64,000 nt of DNA from Cavia porcellus (lineage: Eukaryota; Chordata; Mammalia; Rodentia; Caviidae): NCBI RefSeq assembly GCF_034190915.1, contig NW_026947486.1, forward strand, positions 81,572,044 through 81,636,043, in the 5' to 3' direction. A program made the translations under genes and the position numbers. Below are positions 9,889 to 22,326 of the stretch, one piece after another. The notes beneath the pieces are model-generated. The model was given only the letters and a program-made list of their open reading frames with translations, was not told where the DNA came from and made no database searches. Within the stretch, counting starts at the first letter, position 1. Every line of letters starts with the position of its first letter.

Positions 9889-12800
9889 CTGCACTCAGGA
9901 GACAAGAGGCCTGGGTTAGTGCACAGAAGAGTCGCTGTCACAATGAAGGCTCCTCATGGAACCTCACACGCCTCTGCCATTTTATCTGCACAGCAGGAGC
10001 TCTGCTCTTGCTCCACCCGGGCACCCACAGCCCAGGCCTCCTTTCCAAGACACAAAAGGGGAAGTGCTCTCCAGGAAGAGGGCCCCCACCATGCAGTGAC
10101 CAGCAGAAGGGACTCACACAGCTGCTCCCTTCTAAACCTGTGCTACCCATTCCTCTGCAGCCAAGCCAAGATCTGTGTCACATATCTCTGGGCTCTGGAA
10201 TTCCGTGCAAATGCCCAGTTCTCGAGCATTCCCAAGGACTTAACCATTTGTGAAGATCCCACACTGCAAACAATAATGTCAAAAGTGCCTTCTCTCCCAG
10301 TTTCACATGGGCTTACTGACACCAACACACTGCATCCAGAAGCCACACCAGCAAGGCTGATGTGGAGAGGACTAGCAGTGTTCAATGGTGACATCTGTAT
10401 TTAAACATCTGTGTACACAGCGCACTGTCGCAGGTGAGCTGACATCAGGTCTGTTTCTGGAGCCTCACTACCTACCAGTCTTAGCACCTGGCACATGAGA
10501 GCACAGACCACCTGTGAGGTTCTTGGGAACTTCATGCTGCAGAGATTGGACACACTGAGAAATAACTTTTTTAACCTCGCATCTTAATGCACACTTTTGA
10601 ATACTTTCAAAGTCACACTAAAATCCAAACATGTGTACACAGAAGTGCACCTTAGGTGGATACAGCTCTACAAACTGGTGAACTTAACTTAGTGCATATA
10701 TATCTAAAGTGTGCTAGTCCCTGGATTATAGATATATATAATTATAGATCTCTGTATTATATATACATATATAAAATTAATTTGCACCTAGAATAGGGGA
10801 AGTAGCTTGATCTTTTCTTTCATTTTATGAAACCTTGTCCTCTCTGGTAATGACAAAGAACTATATGCCTAGGTGTACTATGCGTTTTTCTACCTGTGAA
10901 TGCTCCTAAAACCAAACCTTGCTCATCACAGTGAGAAAGACAAGAAAGACACCAGATTCACAACACCCAGCTAAGGCCATGTCCTGAAGCAGGATGGAGA
11001 CTGATGGCCTTCCAAATGGATTTTCTGGGATTTACTGACCTTCACTCTGGATTCAGGCAGGCTCAGCTCTCTTGCAAGCTCCAGTCTGTGGAAAGAAAAT
11101 CACAAATATGTGTATTCCGTGTGGGGGATAAAAGATTCAGTGTTCTTCGAGAATGAAGCATCATAAACACACTCTGCACTGCTTCTTAAGTTTGGCAACA
11201 CACCTCACAGTGACCCAAGTATACTTTTCTCCATCTCAAAATCAAAGATCACTCTTTACAAATTTGTTCACCTCCTCACCAATTATAAGGTGGCACCAAC
11301 AATTCAGAACTAATGTAGTGCACCATTTTGAGAAATGAAAAGGAATGCAACTGTATACATTTAACAAATAGTACAAATTGCAAATACAGGAAACATATAG
11401 AATGTCATTCTCATGCTATTGATCCAGGGTCCACATAAATTTTATTTACAGACACAGACACAGAAAAAATAAAGTGTATCATGTCAAAGACAAACATTTC
11501 TGTGAATCAACAGAAACAGTCAAGACACTGAAAAAGTAGTGACCCTATGGGGAAAATAAGTATTTTTAAAACAGGCCTGATAGAGACACAGAAACACTTC
11601 TTTCAAATCAAAAAGCAAAACACACCTTCCAGGATTGGGCATCAGCAAGGACTCAGTGAGACATTTCTCTAAAGAAGCTACAGAGAGGAGCAGGGACCAG
11701 GAGGAAACAGTCTCCAAATGACTGGCCTCTAACTCACATCCTAACCTTGGTGATGTCCATCACCCCATCATCTGGACCACTAGGAAACCTGGGAAATGAC
11801 AAGCGTGCTCCGCTAAGGGAGAAACCAGAGCCTTAGTAACTGCTAGAACTGCTAGAATGCCAGCTTCTGCAAACTTTCTTGTTGACTGCCAACTGTCTGT
11901 TGCGGCCTTTAAGCAGAAACAGAATCCTAGGGTCCACAAATTGCATTTTTGAGGATGCCTCCAAAGCACGGAAATCTGCATTTCCCAGCTATTAGACAAC
12001 GAAGTTCACAACAGCACTATTCACAAAGGCAACCTCTTCACAGATGAAAGAGAAACAAGGGTGTGTCCATGCAAGGGAATATTGCTCGGCTTTGAAAAGG
12101 AAAGAACTGCAGATGCATGCGGCAGCAGGGATGCACCGTTAGGATTCGTGAAGTGAAATATCCAGGCACAAAGACACTGGCAGGATGCAGTTGCACTAAG
12201 ATCCCATTCATAGACAACTACCTCTCACAGAGTACAATTATATAAGGACGTTGATTGTGTAAGACCAGGGGGATGGGGGAAATGAGAGATGTTTTAAGTG
12301 GATGGTTTGACTTTGCCAGATGCAGAGGTTTCTGGAGATGGGTTGCAGACCAACGTTAAAAAACTGAACACTGCTCATATCTGTATCTCAAAGAAATTCT
12401 TCTAGCAAAGTAATAGTGTGTGCATCTCATAGCCAAAAAATACAAACAAAACAAAGTAGTAGCCATCAAGCGGTTTGCAGACTGGATTCCCCAGACCACA
12501 GTAAAATCCTGAACTTGGTCCCCTGGAGGTGCCATCCATCCCCTGCCCAAAGACAGGCAGGTAAAGAGCCCAAGTGCTCTCAGGTCAAGAGGACAAGGCG
12601 GCTGTGAGAGAGATAGAAAGGCAGCAGGAAAGAGCCCATCCCCCCTAAATCGCGGGGACTCCCCGAGGCAGCAGCTCACCTTGCGAACACATCCGGGTAC
12701 TGAGTGAATTGGAACAGTCTTTCCAGTTCTTTCACCTCCCGCTGCTTGAAGCAGATGCGGGACCGCCGGGGCCGCCTCTGCTGGGGACGCCTGGCTTCCG

Positions 12801-13077
12801 AAGGACCGTGCTCGGCCAGCGGCAGTTGCTCAGGCTGCTGCTCCTCTCGAGGCCCGAGGCCGTCATTGTCTCCTCCCTGGCTCATGTGGACTCGTTGACC
12901 GTGGTGCAGGTGGACTCTGTGGTGGTTGTGGGCCACCAAGAGGTCAAGAGCTTGTTTAATGCAGTGGCTGCTACGAGGCGCTGAGGTGGCATTTACTATA
13001 AGCCAGGCACTGATTTCTTCCATCCAGTACTGCAGTGGAAGGTAGCGCGGGTCAAAGTGGTGGTGCTCCTCCTCCAT
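9754..13077 (-). CDS. Gene B: intact Rhox-family homeobox gene (3 coding exons, 192 aa)
   Basis: Predicted nuclear DNA-binding transcription factor of the paired-like Rhox family. The mature reading frame is 12680-13077, 11040-11085 and 9754-9888 (398+46+135 nt). The start MEEEHHH lies in GCCATGG context. The N-terminus is His-rich (HNHHRVHLHH) with a short acidic/Gln linker and a basic QQRRPRRSR stretch serving as a likely nuclear signal. The homeodomain keeps R5, F8, L16, F20, R31, L34, A35, W48, F49, N51 and R53. Residue 50 is lysine (NWFKNRRAK), the bicoid/Otx-like specificity class. Introns fall in codon 31 and between residues 46 and 47, the layout expected for this family. All splice sites are GT-AG; the exon 3 donor is GTCAGT. 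A poly(A) signal follows 99 bp after the stop. Which Rhox number it corresponds to cannot be decided here. A noncoding 5' exon was not identified. Confidence 0.9.
9889..11039 (-). other. Gene B intron between exons 3 and 4
   Basis: Intron running from donor GTCAGT (11039) to acceptor TGCAG (9889). It includes AT-rich sequence at 10680-10790 (tatatata runs). The part 10590-10815 is paralogous to 43310-43520, 43910-44115 and 59350-59570, relics of the same intron in the other units. The plus-strand 238-codon frame at 9688-10404 is antisense to exon 4 and intron and shows no family features. Confidence 0.8.
11040..11085 (-). CDS. Gene B exon 3 (46-bp homeodomain exon)
   Basis: Acceptor TTTCCACAG then 46 bp encoding the end of codon 31 and LELARELSLPESRVK (residues 32-46), ending AAG|GTCAGT. 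The 46-nt size and both phases match the small middle homeobox exon of Rhox genes and of genes C and D here. Confidence 0.9.
11086..12679 (-). other. Gene B intron between exons 2 and 3
   Basis: Donor GTGAGC at 12679 and acceptor CCACAG at 11086. The sequence is alignable in patches with the gene A, C and D introns (for example aaacaaaacaaagt near 12440), which shows that the type 1 and type 2 genes share an older duplication. No SINE with the purine tail seen in the type 1 introns is present. Confidence 0.75.
12680..13077 (-). CDS. Gene B exon 2 (start codon, N-terminus, homeodomain 1-31)
   Basis: Open from MEEEHHHFD to the donor AAG|GTGAGC. Homeodomain start: RRSRICFKQREVKELERL, then FQFTQYPDVFAR. 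The N-terminal region differs from genes A, C and D except around the downstream GGDN and EQQPEQLPLAE motifs, which match the type 1 EEEPEQLQLAAQ motif. Confidence 0.92.
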
Positions 13078-13254
13078 GGCTGCAAGGCACCAAAGGCCAG
13101 GAAGCCTGCTCTCTCATAGAAGTGAGCAAAACCTTAATGTCTCTCGGAAACAGCTTGGGGGCAAAAAGATGGCGCCTGATCTTGCAAATTGTTACAGGGG
13201 TCCTATACCCGATTGGGCAAGCTCAGGTCCCCTAGATCCTCCCTGAAGGCTGCT

Positions 13255-13259
13255 ATTGG
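13255..13259 (-). promoter_or_regulatory. Candidate CCAAT box upstream of gene B
   Basis: CCAAT on the minus strand about 180 bp upstream of the start codon; a second one lies at 13212-13216. Spacing resembles that in the type 1 genes. No transcription start can be located from sequence alone. Confidence 0.35.
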
Positions 13260-13850
13260 CTATCTGCTTCCAACCTGTTGCCATGCAAGGAGGTTACAAA
13301 ATAGCAAAACTGGGGCTGAGGCTGGGACTGCGGCAGGGGCTGGGGTGGGAGTGGGGGCGTGGTGAGAAGTGGAGCCCAACACCAAGTACAAAGTCATCCA
13401 TGCTGAGCATGCACCAAATGGAGTCTGCAGTGCCCTGAGCTAACTTTCTGTGCCATGAAATCTCAGGGATAATTGAGGAAGAGAGCGGGCTGGCTCTCAA
13501 GCTGATGGGGAAGGGGAGGACAGGGAGCAAGAACTCACACTGACCATGGGATCGCTGGTGGGAATGCTGGGAGACTGTCCCTTGCTCCTTCCTGCACTCT
13601 GCACAGAGCAAGGGCTCTGATCTCCGCTGGTATCACCTCAAGGATCTGCTGGCTCCCAGTCGCCGCCTTGTGACTGAAAGCAGAGGCTGCTCAGTGCCCT
13701 CAAGCAACTCGGGAGTTTGTAGCTCTGTGCCTGCTGAGAGCAGCTGTGATTGGAACCTGATCCCCTTAAGCAAGTCTACCTGCTGTGCATTGGAACCAAA
13801 ATTCCACTGGTGAAATGTGAACCCTGCCCGCTGTTCATCCCATACAGGAG
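13260..13850. other. Upstream flank of gene B
   Basis: GC-rich at first (ggggctgaggctgggactgcgg near 13312), then ordinary sequence. No gene recognised. Confidence 0.5.
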
Positions 13851-14620
13851 ATCTCACTGCGCTGTGGTCCTCGCACTTTCAGTTTTAGTGAAGATACAGG
13901 AGTTCATTCTCGGCAAGTAGTTAGGGCTAGAGGTGGACCTTCTAACTCCTTCTGCCCTACCTTGACCCTGCACTGCCCCTGGCCTCCTGGGGTGCCTGCC
14001 TCTTTCAATGAGTTTGTAAAGTTCATCTGTCCAAAACCACTCCTGCTCCCCTGGCTGCCTCCCAGAAATACTACCCACCTGCCCTCGCCCTCGCAACACT
14101 CAGCTTCCCACAGCCCTGCAGCATCCCTGGGCCAGCTCTGATGCTGGACTTCTTTTCCCCTGCGTTTTCTCCTGCACTTCCCATATAAAAGTATTCCCTC
14201 TTTGGATGCTTGTTGAAATTAAGTGTGTCTCTCTGCTTTGTGCAATAAGCAACCGTGTTGCACATGTTTGACACTGACAAGTATGAAAAGAGGGGGAAAA
14301 CAGGAATCAAAAGCAGCCAAAGATAAGATTCTTGTGTTTGGAGTATGAGAAAATTTAATTTCTATTCTGTCCTTCTCTTAGAGGCTCTGATTTTTTTGGA
14401 AGCTGTGATTCGTGGGGCTGAAGGTGGACCAATCATGCTGCCAGGGCCTGAATGGCACTTCATGAATAGCTTGTGTCTCTTGTTTTTAAAACCCTGAGAA
14501 ACCTTTCTTTGTGGTAGAAAGCAGTACGCGTTCAAGTGGGGTTTTATCAGTTTTACAGTGTAAAGTATTGTCAGGTCAGTTTGGGGAACACAGAAAGTCT
14601 CCTCTTTAAGATTTGTATTT
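13850..14620. other. Delta duplicon, copy 1
   Basis: Shares a long run (from ggcctcctggggtgcctgcc at about 13980) with 24180, 45690 and 61130. It is interrupted at 14620 by an L1 and resumes at 17853. The 81-codon minus-strand frame SISGRQPGEQEWFWTDEL recurs in copies at 24 and 45.6 kb but drifts out of frame, so it is not called as a gene. Confidence 0.75.
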
Positions 14621-17600
14621 CATACTGGCCAGAGCAATTAGACAACAGAGAGAAATAAAAGGTGTAAAGAGAGGAAAAGAAGAAGTCAAATTATCATTAT
14701 TTGCAGATGACATGATACTCTATATAGAAGATCCCCAAAACTCCATTGAAAGACTCCTAGATATAATAAATTCAGTAATGTAGCTGGATACAAAATCAAT
14801 ACTCAGAAATCAATAGCATTCCTATACACTAACAACAAAATCACAGAAAGAGAAATAAGAGAGGCAACACCCTTCACACTAGCAACCAAAAAAATGAAAT
14901 ATTTAGAATTTACTCTCACGAAAGAATTGAAAGACCTATATAGGGAAAATTATAATACACTGAAAAATGAAATTGAAGATGATCTCAGAAAATGGAAAGA
15001 CATCCCTTGCTCATGGATAGGAAGAATAAATATTGTGAAAATGGCCATTCTCCCAAAACTTTTATACAGATTCAATGCAATCCTGATAAAAATACCATCA
15101 ACATGTCTCATAGAACTCAATAAATCACTCCTAAAACTCATCTGGAGGGAGAAGAGACCTAGAATAGCAAGGACAGTTCTAAGCAGCAAAGGCAAGGCAG
15201 GAGGCATCACAATCCCTGACTTGAAGTTATACTACAAGGCAACTGTAGTAAAATCAACATGGTACTGGAACCAAAACACAACCGAAGATCAGTGGAATAG
15301 ATTAGAAGATACAACCACAACTACAAACTCACGCAACCACCTTATCTTTAATAAAGGGGCCAAACATTTTCACTGGAAGAATGAACGTCTCTTTAATAAA
15401 TGGTGTTGGAAAAACTGGCTCTCCATTTGCTGAAACTAAAGCTAGACCCATGCCTATCACCATGTACTAAAATAAAATCTAAATGGGTCAAAGATCTAAA
15501 TATTAAAACAGAAACACTGAATCTATTGGAAGACAAACTGGGTAAAAACCTTGAAGACATAGGAGTAGATAGAGAATTCATGAACAGGACTCAAACGGCA
15601 TGGGAAATACTTCCCAAAGTGAATAACTGAGATCGCCTCTTTATTAAAAAGTTTCTGCACGTCAAAAGAAATCTCCAGCATAGTGAAAAGAAAACCCACA
15701 AACTGGGGAAAAAATCTTAGTGAACTGCCCCTCAGACAAAGTGTCTAAAACATATAAAGAATTAAAAAAATTCAGACCCCCAAAATTCAAAGACCCAATC
15801 CAAAAATGGGCATCTGAGATGAATAAACAATTTTCAGATGCAGAAATTCAAACGGCAAATAAATACATGAAAAAATGTTCACCATCACTGGTCATTAGAG
15901 AAATGCAAATTAAAACCACACTGAGATTTCATCTCACTCCTGAAAGAATGTCTAAGATCAAGAAAACCACCAACAACAAATGCTGGAGAAGCTGTGGGGA
16001 AAAAGGAACTCTCCTACACTGTTGGTGGAGTGTAGACTAGTACAACCATTGTGGAGGTCAGTCTGGAGATTTCTTAAAAAGCTGGGACTGAAAGCCCCAT
16101 TTGACCCAGGTATTCCACTTATAGGCATATTCCCAGAAGAAAAGAAAGCATCATATCACAGTGATATATATGCACCCATGTTTATAGCAGCACAATTTGT
16201 AATAGCCAGGTCTTGGAAACAACCTAAGTGTCCATCAACTGAGGAATAGATAAAAAAGTTGTGGTATTTTTATACAATAGAGTACTACTCAACTATAAAG
16301 AATGATCACATTGAGATATTTATAAATAAATGGACACAGCTTGACACCATACTCATAAGTGAAATAAACCAAACTCACATGTATAAATACTGAATAGTTT
16401 CCCTAGTGTACGAAATGATAAGAATACATAAAAGTATGTGGTAATCATGAATCCCAATCATATTGGTTTGAATCCATATAATGTTATCACTCATTAATTG
16501 CAATGGTTTTAACCTGGGTTGTTCGATTTTAGTATCTGTGACCATACAAATAGCTATTCTGAAGAAAACAACACATCATAAAAGGTAGTGCTGATTTAAT
16601 ATCATCTTCTTTTGAAGTCCCATCAGGCTGTTGTACACCTGTTTCCACTGGTTTTAACATGTGGTATCTTACTATATTTTACTATATGTGATAGTATAAA
16701 CAAAAATTTTTATAGGCAAAGAGATAATATAGAAACCATTGTTCGTTTTCTGTTAACTGGTTCTAAATACCCTGTAACTTCTTCATTCTCTTGAATAGCT
16801 TCAGACTGACTTGATATGCTTGATGCTATAGTATATGAAGTTATACTCAAATAATTCAAGGAAGGAGGCACTATGGTGACTACTATTATGTAAGATTATC
16901 TGGGGGTGAAACACAAGATGCTTAAATTGTTCGTTTCTGACTTGTGTTGTTCTAGTACAATGTCCTCTTTTACCTCAATCCCACCCTTTTTTTAAAATTA
17001 ATCTATTTTTTTTACATTTTTTTCAATTAAGGGAAAACGAAATTTAAAAATAGTGGGATATATTATAGTAACATTTTGGTTTTCCTGTTAACCTGATACG
17101 ATCCCCAGTACTGCTCTCCCCATCTTGTTCTGTCAGATTTTACTATATTCTATTTTGTTTGATAGTATCAAGTTTGAGGGTATAGGCAACCGGTTACCTT
17201 TGAAGGCAATAAGATTCACTAAGATGCCATTATGGTTTGACTATTATCTTCTTTTGAAGTCCTGTAAGGTCTCCAGTGTAGGTTTTATTGGTCATGTTCT
17301 GTACTGTTTTGATCAATTCTATTATACCTGACGATATAGGCAACTTTTTTAAAAAAAATCAAGAGGCACAATGGTAACCACTTTAGATCACCGGATACTC
17401 TATTTTTACATCATGTACTATTCCCATCCTTTTGTTCTAACCGACTCTGTTTTGTTTATCCACGTTAGGTTTTATTCTCTCCAAAAAAGTAATAATTGTG
17501 CGAGTAAAAAAAACCCCAAAAAGTGTAATTGTTATTAAAAAGAGAGGAAAGGAAGGTGGTCTAAGGGATATAACTGCATGTATGTTTGAATGTGTAGGAT

Positions 17601-17852
17601 GGAAATCCATATTACTAAACCTTTGTTGGATCACTGATCAGCACTGTCTGCAGTTTCATTGTATGAATGTTCACTTTACATGCTTTAATTTTATAATTTG
17701 GACAGCTATTTCAAAGATGACAATATGTAACCTATTAACTAGTGATATCTTACTGTATTTTTTCCTTGAAATTCTGTATTATTTGTACCCTTTTGCTGCT
17801 TTGTTTTTTTATTTTATTTCCTTTCTTTTTTTCTCTTTAAAAAAAAGAAAAA
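14621..17852 (+). mobile_element. LINE-1 A: 5'-truncated insertion with target-site duplication
   Basis: Retrotransposon relic inserted in the delta block. The 13-bp target duplication aagatttgtattt stands at 14608-14620 and 17853-17865. The element starts inside ORF2 reverse transcriptase and keeps the catalytic FADD motif (14700-14711). It continues through the ORF2 C-terminus to about 16250, then has a T-rich 3' UTR of about 1.6 kb and an A-rich end. ORF2 is broken by frameshifts (a 4-nt loss near 14768 relative to the second L1) and stops, so it is not active. The 3' UTR carries degenerate internal repeats. Confidence 0.9.
14894..15433 (+). pseudogene. L1 ORF2 C-terminal fragment
   Basis: A 179-codon open stretch with typical L1 ORF2 post-RT sequence ([38 protein letters not shown]). 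In a live element it would be part of the endonuclease/reverse transcriptase protein. Here it is cut at both ends by frameshifts. Further fragments of the same ORF follow at 15400-16249. Confidence 0.85.
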
Positions 17853-17967
17853 AAGATTTGTATTTTAGTAACATAAGTCATTCAGTTATTATTGAAAATA
17901 AAATATAGACCGTTGGATTCACAGCTCTACTCCGGAGCTCTGACTTTGCCCATAGTTCTGGAATGAT

Positions 17968-18095
17968 GGGCAAAAATGAGTGTTTCACACTCAGGAGGCT
18001 GAGGCAGGAGGATCAGTGCAAGTTTGGGACCAGCCTGGGTTACAAAGTAAGATTGAGACCAGCCTCAACTGCATAGCAAGACCCTGTCTCAAAAG

Positions 18096-18096
<1 letters not shown>
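17968..18096 (+). repeat. B1-type SINE
   Basis: B1 core ggaggctgaggcaggaggat and tail agcaagaccctgtctc, followed directly by a CA microsatellite. Confidence 0.85.
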
Positions 18097-18099
<3 letters not shown>

Positions 18100-18138
<39 letters not shown>

Positions 18139-18174
18139 CGCGCACACACACACACACACACACATACACTAACA
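18100..18174 (+). repeat. (CA)n microsatellite in a B1 tail
   Basis: CA repeats interrupted by ggcgcg near 18137. Equivalent CA runs follow the same B1 at 46553 and 62006; the 25050 copy is short. Confidence 0.95.
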
Positions 18175-18184
18175 AGACTGAGTG

Positions 18185-18310
18185 TGGAACACTGAAGAGG
18201 CTGAGGCAGGTGGATCTCTGCAATTTCGAGAGCAGCCTAAGCTACAAAGTAAGATTGAGACCACCCTCAACTGCATAGCAAGACCCCGTCATAAAAACAC
18301 AAACAAACAC
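18185..18310 (+). repeat. B1-type SINE
   Basis: B1 core gaggctgaggcaggtggatc. The same insertion as at 140 and 46615. Confidence 0.75.
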
Positions 18311-18882
18311 ACACAGGAGTGTGACACTGATAAGAAAATCGTAAGATTCCAAATTTTAAGTGAATATCAATGAGACAACGAGCCTGCTTCCTAAAGAGTT
18401 AATGCAGCACAAAGACAGGGCTGGTTTTTGCTTCTGGGTTTAACTGTGGGCAGAAACCTGGCTTTGCAAGGATCGTGAGGAACATGGTGTCTATGGTAGG
18501 AAACACAAACTGGGGCTTGTGAAACAGGGTGAAAATGGCATGAATCGCTCAAGACCTGGAAGCACAGACATGGGAATACTGAGTGCTTTCCAGGGAGGCT
18601 GGGTGTTTTCCTAGAGATGATGCAACTCGTGTGGGGCTTGAGTGAGAGGCCAGAGACTTCTGTTCCTTCCAGCAGAGCCCTGTGCGGAACGGGTAGTGGA
18701 GGAGTTGCAGAAAAGGCTGAGGAGCCGAACAGGGATGGAGCACACAGCCCAAGATGGATAATATAGGGCCCAGGGCAGGCAACGGTCACTAAGATATTGG
18801 CTTCTTCTGAATGAATTCTGTTTTCCATGCCAAGCTACCATACTGCTTTAGACTTACATTCCCTCATCTATCAAACAAAAGT

Positions 18883-19012
18883 AGGCTGGGTGTGATGACC
18901 TCCAGCATTCAGAAGGCTGAGGCAGGAGGATCTCTGTGAGTCACAGGCCAGCCAAGTCTACATAGTGAATTCAAGGCCAACATGTACTACATAGCAAAGA
19001 CCAGTCCCCGAA
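18883..19012 (+). repeat. B1-type SINE
   Basis: Core aaggctgaggcaggaggatc; paralogous to the B1 at 846. Confidence 0.8.
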
Positions 19013-19596
19013 AAATAAAAGAAACAACTGCATACTGGCTGTTATTGAAAACTCCCTAGAGTAAGAAAGATGATAGTGCTATCTTCATGTCAGGCAGGAG
19101 TCTGTGGAAAGAAAAAGATTTTCTGCGTGGAAAAGCAAGAAGAAATGATGGACCTCTTTCCCAGGAATCACATCATGATCCATGAATATTTATCTCAATA
19201 GCCAAAGGATAATGAGATTTGAGGTCTACCTAGGCCATAGGGGTGACTATCTATCAGTCCGGGGAGCTTTGTCATCCAAGGAGCTGGATGGTTAAACAAC
19301 ATCCTATCCCCGGGAGAGTATGAGATCCTTGATGTAGGTGGATGAGAATCCACTGGGCTAATGGCCACACTAGATTGGGCTTAGCAGGATTTGGGCCTAC
19401 CTGGACCACTCCAGGTGGCCTTCTTTCTGTCAGGGGAGCTTTGCTGCCCGAGGGGGGAAGCTGTGCAGCTTAAAGAAGCTTTAGAACTACCTGAGAGGAG
19501 CCTGGCAACCTTCTTTTAATCCAGGGGCCCCGCTGCCCAAGGAGGGAGCTACACTACTGGAGTCCCAGGAGCCCAGGACATAGGAGACAATTTCTA

Positions 19597-19875
19597 ATGC
19601 ACCCAAGGGGAAGCTCTGGAACAAGACTTGAAACACGGAAATATAGGAAAATGACAAAGCCAAAGACCAAAATGCAATCTCAAACCTCCAGCCCATCCCA
19701 AGAAAATCTAGGAGCCATATACATAGAAGAAAATACATGCCATATGCCCGAAATAATAGTAACCAAAATAAAGAAGCAACTCCGGGAAGCTTTAAAGGAA
19801 TTCAAACTAGAAATAATCTCCCAGGTAAAAAGAAGAAATGATAAAAGAAATGAAGAAGATGCTGAACATATCTAA
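19597..19875 (+). pseudogene. L1 ORF1 N-terminal fragment
   Basis: Open stretch with Lys/Glu-rich coiled-coil character (KKQLREALKEFKLEI), matching its position between the L1 5' UTR and ORF2. It stops at 19875; the rest of ORF1 up to about 20640 is broken. Confidence 0.7.
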
Positions 19876-20697
19876 AGAAGACACAGTTAAAAAATTGGAG
19901 GTATTAAACAAAAAGATAGAATCCCTGGATGAACAATATAAGAAACAAACAATACATAAAGCAGAGGCAAAGAGATACACAGGAAGTCAAAAATTCCATT
20001 GAAAGTTGTCCCACCTCAATGAAAGTGAAGATAGAATTTCAGACCTCAAAGACAAGATTGCAGCCAGTGAACAGGAAAGGAACGATCTTTTAAAAATAAC
20101 AAGAGATCAGGAAATAACAATTCAACAACTGCAAGATGACGCAAAGAAAAACAACATACGATTGACAGGGATAAATTAAAAAGATGGGGACAACATAAAG
20201 GATGTCAAGAGGATATTTAGAGAAGTAATAGCTAAAAATTTCCCACACGAGATTGGAAACTGATATCAAGATCAATGAAGCATATAGAACTCCAAATAGC
20301 CATAACCAAAATAAAACTACACTCAGACATATAAAAGAATAGGCTATTAAAAGCTGTCAGAGAGAAAGGACAGATTACCTATAAAGGAAAACCTATCAGA
20401 ATCACAGCAGACTTCTCAGCACAAACAATAAAGTCAAGAAGAGCATGCAGTGAAGTATTTCAGATCCTAAAGGAAAAAGATTTCCAAACTAGACTGATGT
20501 ACCCTGCAAAACTATCCTTCAAAATTGATGGTGAAATAAGATACTTCCATGACAAAGAACAGCTGAAGAACTTCTTGATCACCAAGCCAACCCTGCAAAG
20601 AATACTGAAAGACAAATTAGATACATTTAGGAAAAAAAACACTAAACAAAACAGAAAACAGAACAGAAAGATAAAGATGAACCAGCAGAAAGATAAC

Positions 20698-22326
20698 ATG
20701 TCAACAATAAACCAACATATAACAGTTATAACCATTAATGTAAATGGTCTCAATGCACCAATTAAAAGAAACAGACTGGCAGAATGGATCAAGAAACAAC
20801 ATCAAACCATATGCTGTCTACAAGAAACCCATCTAACCCAAAAGGATACTCACAGACTGAAAGTCAAAGAATGGAAAACAATACTTCATGCAATAGGATC
20901 CCCCCCCAAAAAAGAGGGAGTAGCTATTCTGTTTGCAGAGAATATGAACTTCAAACCAATAATGATCAGAAGAGATAAAGAAGGTCACTACATACTGGTT
21001 AGGGGAAAACTTCAAGAGGAAGAGACAACTATCTTAAATATATATGCATCAAATTCCAGAGCACCCATTTGTGTGAAACAAGTATTAACAGAAATGAAAA
21101 ATCAAATTAGCAGAAACATAATTCTAACAGGACATCTTAACACACCATTGACACCAAGGGACAGATCAAGCAGACAGAAAATCAGCAAAGAAATAACAGA
21201 ACTGAATCACACCTGTGAATAAATGGGTTTGATAGACATTTACAGAGTGTTCAATCCAACAGAATGCACATTCTTCTCAGCAGTACATGGGTCATTCTCT
21301 AAATTAGACCATATATTAACTCACAGAACATATTTAAATAAATGCAGAAGAGTTGAAATTATCCCTTGCATGTTATCAGATCATAGCGCTATGAAATTAG
21401 AAATTAATTATAAAAGATACTGCAAAAATCCCACAAATACATGGAAACTGAATAACACACTCTTGAGTAATCAGTGGGTCACAGAGGAAATTAAAGAAGA
21501 AATTAAACAATACTTACAAGCAAACAAAAACACAAATACAATTTACCGGAATCTGTAGGATGCAATGAAAGCTGTCTTCAGAGGAAAATTTATTGCACTG
21601 AATTCCCACATCAGGAAAACAGAACGAATACAATAACCTGATGTTACATCTCAGACATCTAGAAAAAGAAGAGCAAGTCAAGCCCCAAGCCAAAAGAAGA
21701 GAGGAAATTATAAAAGTCAGAGCAGAAATCAATGCAGTAGAGACGAAGAAAACAATCCAAAGAATCAATGAATCAAAGAGTTGGTTCTTTGAAATAATAA
21801 ATAAAATCAATAAGTCCCTAGCCAAACTTATTTAAAAAAGGAAATAAAAAGCTCAAATTCATGCGATAAGGAATAAAAAGGGCAAAATCACTACAGACTC
21901 TATAGAAATACAGAAGATCATCAACACCTATTTTGAAAACCTCTACTCTCAAAGTTTTGATAACACAGAAGAAATAGATTCCTAGAAGCATATGAAGTAC
22001 CAAACCTAGATCAAGAAGATGTAAAACTGCTGAATAACCCAATCTCTGTTAATGAAATTGAAAATGTGATTAAGTCCTTACCTACAAAGAAGAGCCCAGG
22101 CCCAGACGGATTCACTGCAGAATTCTACAAGAAATACAAAGAAGACCTAATGCTGACACTCCTCAAACTCTTCAATGAAACTGAAAGGGAAGTAGTTCTT
22201 CCTAAGTCATTCCTGGAAGCAAATATTACTCTAGTACCAAAACCTGACAAAGACCCAACTAAAAAAGAGAACTACAGACCAATCTCCCTAATGAACACAG
22301 ATGAAAAATCTTCAATAAAATATTGA
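20698..22326 (+). pseudogene. L1 ORF2 endonuclease and N-terminal RT, disrupted
   Basis: Begins MSTINQHITVITINVNGLNA, the hallmark L1 endonuclease start, with CCLQETHL in the active-site region. A TAA near 21220 interrupts it and the next in-frame stretch carries SKLDHILTH and SDHSAMKLE. Further on, [14 protein letters not shown] and [11 protein letters not shown] mark RT. Several frameshifts follow. Confidence 0.9.

Larger units (their letters stand above)
17866..19215. other. Alpha duplicon, copy 2
   Basis: Resumes after the L1 and matches 24820-26100 and 61770-63180. It contains three B1 SINEs and a CA repeat and ends where the second L1 begins (19216). No gene seen. Confidence 0.75.

Noticed and set aside
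9688..10404. 238-codon plus-strand open frame
   Set aside because: Antisense to gene B exon 4 and its intron, no domain signature, and not open in paralogous sequence.
13854..14099. Recurring minus-strand frame with SISGRQPGEQEWFWTDEL in delta copies
   Set aside because: The short peptide recurs because the duplicon recurs. Flanking frame and stops differ between copies, and it resembles no protein I know.
20698..22326. Functional L1 ORF2
   Set aside because: In-frame stop near 21220, several frameshifts and FAED in place of FADD at the RT active site.
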